This document shows, piece after piece, positions 44,022-49,455 of a stretch of 49,455 nucleotides of DNA (position 1 is its first letter; each line of letters opens with the position of its first letter). This stretch comes from Micractinium sp. NFX-FRZ (taxonomy: Eukaryota > Chlorophyta > Trebouxiophyceae > Chlorellales > Chlorellaceae), in NCBI GenBank assembly GCA_029339195.1, contig JAPTJF010000460.1, forward strand, positions 1 through 49,455, in the 5' to 3' direction. The translations under genes and the position numbers were made by a program. Under the pieces are notes generated by a model, which was not told where the DNA came from, made no database searches, and worked only from the letters and a program-made list of their open reading frames with translations.

Positions 44022-46029
44022 ATGCGTGCAGGTGCTCTGTCAAAGCCGGACATGCCGAGTGGACTTGCGCAGCACGTGGGGCATGGTGCAGACGGCCGCC
44101 GCCGCCGGACGCAGGCGCTGCCTTTTTACTTGCCTCCGCGTTGGCGCCGCTTCTGCGTGCGGCATCGCCTCATCTTAAGGTACGGCAATCTTCGTTTGAG
44201 CAGGTGTGACGGCTCTAATCGCTTGATCTGGGCTTGATCGGGCTTGGCTGCGCTCAGCTTCCTGGACGCGGGTGGATTTGTGTGTGAGCCGGATGTGGTT
44301 GAGAGTCACGAAATCCGCGTTCCGAGCTGTTCGCTGTTGGTGGAACTGTTCGCTGCCAAGTCGGTGCGGGCGGCGGTGAGTGGCGGCGCGCCGCTCAGTT
44401 GGTCACGCTGCACTGCTCGCCCTGACTGGTGCGTGCACGGCCGGCGCTCGCTTTCAAGTGCAGCACGTGCAGGAGGTTTAAGCTGCATTGGGTAGAGTTT
44501 GCCTGAGCCGCAGGTGAGTGCTGGGCCACGATACAGACTGTCACTTGTGGCGTGAGCCGGGACTGTCCTGCCAGGAACCGACAGAGCTGCAAACTTTAAA
44601 TATGCGTCCTTCTGCTGCGCACATGATTCATGCAGACGCGCACATGATGTAGCATTCGTGCGTATCTGCCTGCTTCCCCTCTGAAGTTATCAGTGCACCA
44701 CCCCTGCAGGGCGCATCGCCAGCCGCAGCCGAAAAGCCTGCAGCGGCGGGGCCGCCGCCCGGGCCGCCGCTGCAGCAGCCGCCTGCAACTCCAGCGGAAG
44801 TCGGCGGAGGTCGCCGGCGCGTTCACTCTCAGGGGTGACCCCTGAAGTCGAGGCACTCCTTGCAGAGAACAGGCGGCCGGTGAGGGGGCAGGCCGCCTGG
44901 TGTTCGACACGCGGCATCAACTCGTGGCATCCCTCTGCAATTCGCACTGCCCTGTGCTGGCTGCTCCAAGGTCCGTACCTGACGAGCCTGCTTCTTTGCG
45001 CCATGCCTGCAGGTCATGGCAGAGCGGACGGAGCTTGCAGCAGCTGCGGCTGCTGATGCTGCCCCGGACGGCATGGATGTGCAGGCATGTCTCTTGGCTC
45101 GCACTTGTGCTTGCTCATGGACCACTGTCTCCCATTGCTGCGGGCCGCTGGCGCGTGTGCGTGTCTGCCCCTGGGCATACGGTCATATTTCCTGCCAAGT
45201 GCACAGGCTCACCATGCCTGCCACCCTTGCCTGCCCCGGTCCCACCCTCCAGACTGAACGCACTGGTGAGCACGGGGCCCCAGACGTCGGCGCCAATGCC
45301 GACCAACAGCCGCAGGTGGGAGCGGGAGAGGGTTGTAACATTATGATGTGGACAGTGTGTGTGTGCATGGCTTGCCTCTGGTGTGTGTGTGTGCAGGGTA
45401 GAAGGTGAGCAGGCAGTGTGCTTGGTAGGTGGGAGGCACCTGGCATCGCGTCTCATGAAAGTGATACATTTTATCGGCGGTATGCTGCCCCCTGGCCTTA
45501 AGGGAGCCTATAGAGCTAGGCAGCGCTTTCAATGTGGGTGGTGACCCAGAGGCGCCTCATCTTTCACAGCCTGTCGTTCGCTGTTTCCTCTCCGCCCCTC
45601 AGCTTCCTCCTGCCCCTCCCCCTGTCCTCCCTCTCTTCCCTCCTCCTTTCCTTCTTCCTACTCCCTCTTATCCCTTCTCGTTTCACCCACCTCTAGGTGC
45701 ATCATATCCCGCCTGCCTGCAGTCACACATGCACGTGCTGCTGCTGGTGCTGGCGTCGCTGGTCACGCTGGCAGCCGTCTTCCTCAGCGGCGGCTAGAAG
45801 GCACACTGTGGAGGTGAGGAGCCGGGGCAAGGGCTGGTTCCTAGTGAAGTTGTGCTGGTGAGCCGGGCACAGCCGCGGTGCGGTGCTGGGGCGCTGATGA
45901 CCTGTTGTGTCGCAGGCCGTGTGGGCTGCGCGCCGCCGCCCCTGCTCTACACGCTGGCCATCCTGATCTTCTCGCTGCCCTTGCTTGTGCTGCTGCTGTG
46001 GCAGATGCTGCACCCCATGATGCCCGCCG
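44022..46029 (+). CDS. Unrecognised membrane protein, exon chain partly resolved
   Basis: Supported exons: 44022-44179 (start uncertain), 44258-44375, 44710-44879, 45013-45084, 45253-45315, 45723-45792 and 45916-46029. Phases agree except between 44375 and 44710, so an exon is missing or misplaced there. The product begins with a basic region, then SFLDAGGFVCEPDVVESHE, a Ser/Arg/Ala region, TPEVEALLAENRRP, an Ala-rich segment, and a membrane helix HVLLLVLASLVTLAAVFL. Two readings follow. Either the frame ends at TAG (45795-45797), giving a tail-anchored protein, or a GC-type donor at 45793 joins it to 45916, adding a second helix (LLYTLAILIFSLPLLVLLLW). The exon ending at 45084 also needs a GC donor. 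Family unknown. It may be one gene with the next entry. Confidence 0.45.
45553..45690. repeat. Long polypyrimidine tract upstream of a membrane exon
   Basis: A stretch of about 135 bases is almost all C and T (CTTCCTCC-type runs) with few purines, ahead of the acceptor at 45722. It is far longer than a normal branch and pyrimidine tract. Confidence 0.6.
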
Positions 46030-46234
46030 GTGAGTGCCGCAGAAGCTGCCCAGCGGCAGGGGGCGGGCAGCTGAGCAGGGCGTGCAGGCGGCCTGTCGTT
46101 TGCGGGCCGCTCTGTCAGCGTGCCTTGTGACCGCCGCTGACGCGTCTCTGGTGGGTCACATGCTGTGCAGGCCGGCTATCATGAGCTCGTGTCGGCTGAT
46201 GGTGGGAGTATCCAGGCATGCACAGCTGCGATGC

Positions 46235-46308
46235 GCAGGCGGGTGGCGTCGCGCGTGTGCTGGAGAGCGGCGCAGGCAGATGGCGTCGCGCGTGCGCTGG
46301 AGAGCGGC
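46235..46308. repeat. Two tandem 37-bp units
   Basis: GCAGGCGGGTGGCGTCGCGC and GCAGGCAGATGGCGTCGCGC begin two adjacent 37-base units (46235-46271, 46272-46308) that differ at a few positions. Confidence 0.75.
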
Positions 46309-46792
46309 GCAACCCAGCACTTCAGCTGGTTGGCGTGCAAGGCCTCTGGGGTTCGTTGCCCAGCCGGCTTCCAGGGCGCCCGACAGCGCACTATCTCTCT
46401 CCAACTCCTCTTTGGCTCGGCTGCTTGCGTCTGTTGGGGATGTGCGCTGGACCGCCAGGGGCGCGGGCGTGGCGGGCACGGCGGGCATGGGTGGGGCAAG
46501 CTCCCTACCGGGGCGGCTGGGGGCAGGCGGGGTCTGCGGCTGCGCCAGCCCTGCCCCAGCTTTCTTCTGCGGTACTCGATCTCTAGAATTACTGTTTTTG
46601 TTTCCTGTGTGTCGGACTATGTAACCTCATCTGTCACCTCCTCGCCTGTTCAAATTGCAGCGCCAGCTCATGCCCTATAGGGCCAGGTCCACAGGGCTAC
46701 AGGGCCAGGTCCACAGGTGGGTGCCGCCTTGTTCGGGTGCTCCTGCTTGTCCCTCCGTGTTCCGCCTTCGGCCCCGCATCTCATCAGTTACG

Positions 46793-48912
46793 ATGGCAGA
46801 GCAGCGCTTCGCACTGCGCGCGTATGCGTTTTGGGCCGTGATCCTGCTGCTGCTGGCCATTTCAGTGTCGTCTCTCGTGTTGAACTGCATCAACAGGCGC
46901 GACATTGAGACGCTGCGGGGTAAGCTTTGCGGCAACCGTGATTAGCACTCGAGCCTGAGCAGCTCGCTGCTAAGTCTGGCGGCTCAAAACAGGTTGTTAC
47001 TCAAAGTGCAGGGGACTCCTGCAGCAGGGGCTGCAGGGGTCCAACAGCGGCAGGAGTCCAGCAGCGGCGGCAGGCGGCGCAGCGAGCACCCACGCTGCGC
47101 GACCGTGCAGGCCTGCACGCGCCTCGCCACCTCTCTCTTCTCCCACACTTCACCCACCCACCCGCAGACCGCCTCGTGGTGGAATGCGCGCCGCGGCACG
47201 GAGGGGTGCCCGCTAACAGTGCTGCCTCTGCTGGCGGGCCGCTCACACTGGCTCCGGCCCAGACCGCCCTGGTGGCTGGCGCGATGCCCCAGCGGGTTGA
47301 CAGTGGGTTGGCCGATGACCTAGCCAAGCAATCAAGTGGTCCAACCGCTTTGGAAGGGAGCACCAGGAGGTTGTCGACGCATTCAAGGTGAGCAGCAGAC
47401 GGGAAGGGTGGGCCAGTCGACAGGGCACCGCACACTGGCCAGTGGTAAAATCGGGCTGACGAGGGGCGTTCACTATGCACACCAAGCTTGCGGCCGGGCA
47501 AGAGGGCAGCATGAGCGTACTGACCATTGTGGCATGTGTGCTCCCCACCTGAAGGCCAAGCTTGCTGCGCACGAGGGGGCACTTGGCGCCCTGACGGCCA
47601 CCGTGACCTCTGTGGCCGCCACTGCCGAAGCCGCAAACCAGACCGCCAGTGCTGCCTCCGCCCAGGCCTCTGCCGCCACAGACGCAGCCGCCGCCAACAT
47701 TCGCGCCTTGGATGCAGTGCAGCAGGAGGCAGCAAAAGCCCTGGTGGGTGCCCCAGCACTACAAAGCGCTTGCCGGGGCTGTCTGGGGCCCCGGGGTTTG
47801 GAGGTCAGCCATCCCATGCAGGCCTCGCCTCCGATGTTGTACGCTGCTTTGGAAGTCCAGGTTGAGCCAGCGCAGCTCGCCCTGTAGCACTGCGCCCGCC
47901 CACCTCCAGCGCAAGCTTTGACACCAGCACCACTCATTGCAGCATCGCCCTGCTGTGCCCTGCCCTGCCCTGCCCTGCAGCACGAGCACACCCAGGGCAT
48001 CGCAGCTGCTCACGCCACTGCCACAGCCGCCAACGCCTCCTGTGCTGCCGCTAGCACCGGGGCAGTGGCAGCAGCAAGCGCTGCCATGTCTGCCTCCCAG
48101 ACTGCCACCGCCGCTCAGTCGCTCTCCATCGCTGCCGCTGGTGCCGCGGCGGCCAACACCTTGGCTGTTGAGGCAGTGCAGCAGAAGGTGGCGCAGCTGG
48201 AGGCGAGCCAGGTGGGGCAGAGGCTGGATGGCAGGTGGCAGCAGGCAGAGGGTGCATGGGTGTGTGCGGCTGCACGCGAGGCGCAGCTGCCTTCTCCGTG
48301 CCACACATGGGTGCACCAAGACAGATGTCACAGATAAGCTGCGCAAGGCCTGTTACAGTCCAGATCTGTGACAGCTCCCCAACCGTATGCCTTGGGTCTG
48401 CATCACTTTTTTTACTTTACTTTACTTTCCTGAACCTGCAGAGCGAGGCACTGGCAAGTGTCAACGCCACCACCGCCACCGCCAGCGCCACCTCAACTGC
48501 CGCTGGCTTCATGAGCTGCCGCGCCCCGCTGCCGGTGGCGTGCCAGGTGGGCGGCGGGGTGGGGGGGTGCACCGTGGTTGGCCTGGGTCGGCAGGTGGGT
48601 GAGCAGGTAGATCGCTTGCATGTGCGAGGCTTTGGTTGAGGTGCGTTCTGGCCAGCCGGGCCTTACCTTAGCGGCCACCTCTGGTGCCTGTGCCGTTGAA
48701 CTCCATGCAGCTGTGTCCACCCTGTGCACCTGCAGCCGCTCACTTTGTGCACCGGCTGCCCGGCTGGTTGCATGCAGGGGTCGGCCATTGTGGAGTGCGC
48801 GGTGGGCTGGGCGCTGTCTTACACTAGCGCCGCCAGTCCTCAACTTGAAGTCAAGCCCCAAAATGAAGAGTGTGAAACTTGGCCAGGATCCCCATGTTTT
48901 CCCTCCCCCTGA
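46793..48912 (+). CDS. Ala-rich membrane-anchored coiled-coil protein, function unknown
   Basis: Supported exons: 46793-46919, an unresolved exon ending 47387, 47555-47743, 47981-48211, 48442-48546 and 48778-48912. Exon 1 encodes MAEQRFALRAYAFW followed by a membrane helix (AVILLLLAISVSSLVL). The exon ending at 47387 must read REHQEVVDAFK to keep phase, but its start is unclear; an acceptor at 47167 gives an open but different frame. The next three exons are all phase 0-0 and encode Ala/Ser/Thr-rich helical repeats ending in similar blocks (ANIRALDAVQQEAAKAL and ANTLAVEAVQQKVAQLEASQ), pointing to exon duplication. The last exon ends in a Cys/Pro segment and TGA, closely followed by TGTAA (48915). 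No family is recognised. An acceptor just before ATG (46788) is in phase with the exon ending 46029, so the two entries may be one gene. Confidence 0.5.
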
Positions 48913-48914
48913 CT

Positions 48915-48919
48915 TGTAA
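48915..48919 (+). terminator. TGTAA poly(A) signal
   Basis: TGTAA two bases after the TGA at 48910-48912. This strongly suggests that the gene ends here. Confidence 0.55.
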
Positions 48920-48976
48920 ACACTTTATCTAGCTTCCTGTGAGGCCTCCCTGTGATTTGGCCGCCTGGCGACGCCG

Positions 48977-49435
48977 TTATGCCGGCTGCCCCAAATTGAA
49001 GTGCTTGAAGAGGCGGCTGAAGAGTCGGACCACAACTTGAAGAGCGGGGTGCCGGACAAGCCATGGCCTCACAGCATCACAGTGCCCTGTATTATACTCC
49101 TGAGGCTTGAAATAGTCACGAGCATACTCCATTGTGAACCTGGCACCCTTCCACACCGCTGGCAGTGGCGGCAGCCCGCGGCGGGTGGCAGCGTGCCGGG
49201 CGGCGGCGGCCAACGGCGGCGGCAGGGCATGTGGTGACGCTGGGAACCCAGGAACGCTTCTTCGAAGTTTCTCTGAGGGCATGTCAGCCCTGGCATTAAA
49301 CCTAATACATTCACCGGGGAGGTGCCACTTGTTGGTAAAGTGGCATAGTAAAGTGGCACGGTAAAGTGGCAGGCACAGCACGGCAGGCAGCAGAGCCAGT
49401 GTCTGGCCCGGTAATGCACAGACGTGGCCATGCAA
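48977..49435 (-). CDS. Possible partial gene at the window edge (minus strand ORF)
   Basis: An open frame of about 152 residues runs from the right edge region to a TAA at about 48977-48979. Its end (ARFTMEYARDYFKPQEYNTG, then HPALQVVVRLFSRLFKHFNL) is less low-complexity than typical shadow ORFs here and could be the last exon of a gene starting beyond the window. No domain is recognised, no splice acceptor is fixed, and the upstream part overlaps a short tandem repeat. Confidence 0.25.
   Translation of the reverse strand: MHGHVCALPGQTLALLPAVLCLPLYRATLLCHFTNKWHLPGECIRFNARADMPSEKLRRSVPGFPASPHALPPPLAAAARHAATRRGLPPLPAVWKGARFTMEYARDYFKPQEYNTGHCDAVRPWLVRHPALQVVVRLFSRLFKHFNLGQPA
49336..49372. repeat. 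Three tandem copies of GTAAAGTGGCA
   Basis: GTAAAGTGGCAT, GTAAAGTGGCAC and GTAAAGTGGCAG follow one another with a spacing of about 12-14 bases near the right edge. Confidence 0.8.
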
Positions 49436-49455
49436 GCGCCTTTTCCTTTCTGGGA

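Overview
The window is nuclear DNA of a green alga, most likely a trebouxiophyte or other core chlorophyte. It is GC-rich, and nearly every gene is split into many short exons with GTGAGN or GTGGGN donors and (C/T)GCAG acceptors. TGTAA, the chlorophyte poly(A) signal, follows several stop codons, and a short CCCTAAA array sits in one intron. The gene set is plant-like: chloroplast NFU, a thylakoid-lumen pentapeptide protein, PEX14 of the plant type, phosphatidylglycerophosphate synthase and a germin-like cupin. I built exon chains by hand, requiring consensus splice sites and matching phase at each junction. Coordinates are therefore predictions, most of them tightly constrained by phase.

Layout, left to right: a WD40-repeat protein (minus, 180-4378); phosphatidylglycerophosphate synthase (plus, 4895-8181); a plastid PDZ-like protein (plus, 8838-10424); a secreted germin-like cupin (plus, 11294-14046); a thylakoid-lumen pentapeptide-repeat protein (minus, 14464-17371); a 27-exon FANCJ/BRIP1-type iron-sulfur DNA helicase with a long Gln-rich tail (plus, 17809-30045); a small Gln-rich protein (plus, 30973-32407); chloroplast NFU (minus, 33644-35891); PEX14 (minus, 36931-41450); an unrecognised Ala-rich protein (plus, 41761-43365); and one or two unrecognised membrane proteins (plus, 44022-46029 and 46793-48912). 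A poorly supported minus-strand ORF lies at the right edge. No tRNA, rRNA, CRISPR array or complete transposon was seen.

The genes do not form one pathway, although several products go to the plastid (PDZ-like, lumen pentapeptide, NFU, possibly the PGP synthase). Several neighbours are head-to-head and share 0.3-0.5 kb promoter gaps (WD40/PGP synthase, lumen protein/FANCJ, PEX14/unknown).

The most striking pattern is that many introns contain degenerate tandem copies (period about 50-170 bp) of the adjacent exon edge together with its splice site. I find this in at least seven independent places in five genes: PGP synthase, PDZ (twice, once over the stop codon), germin, FANCJ (three introns) and NFU. 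This suggests a lineage-wide process in which junction-spanning tandem duplication builds or lengthens introns. Other points of interest are a cluster of SUMO-consensus motifs in the FANCJ tail, candidate GC-AG introns, stopless 3n introns, and an Ala-rich membrane protein grown by exon duplication.
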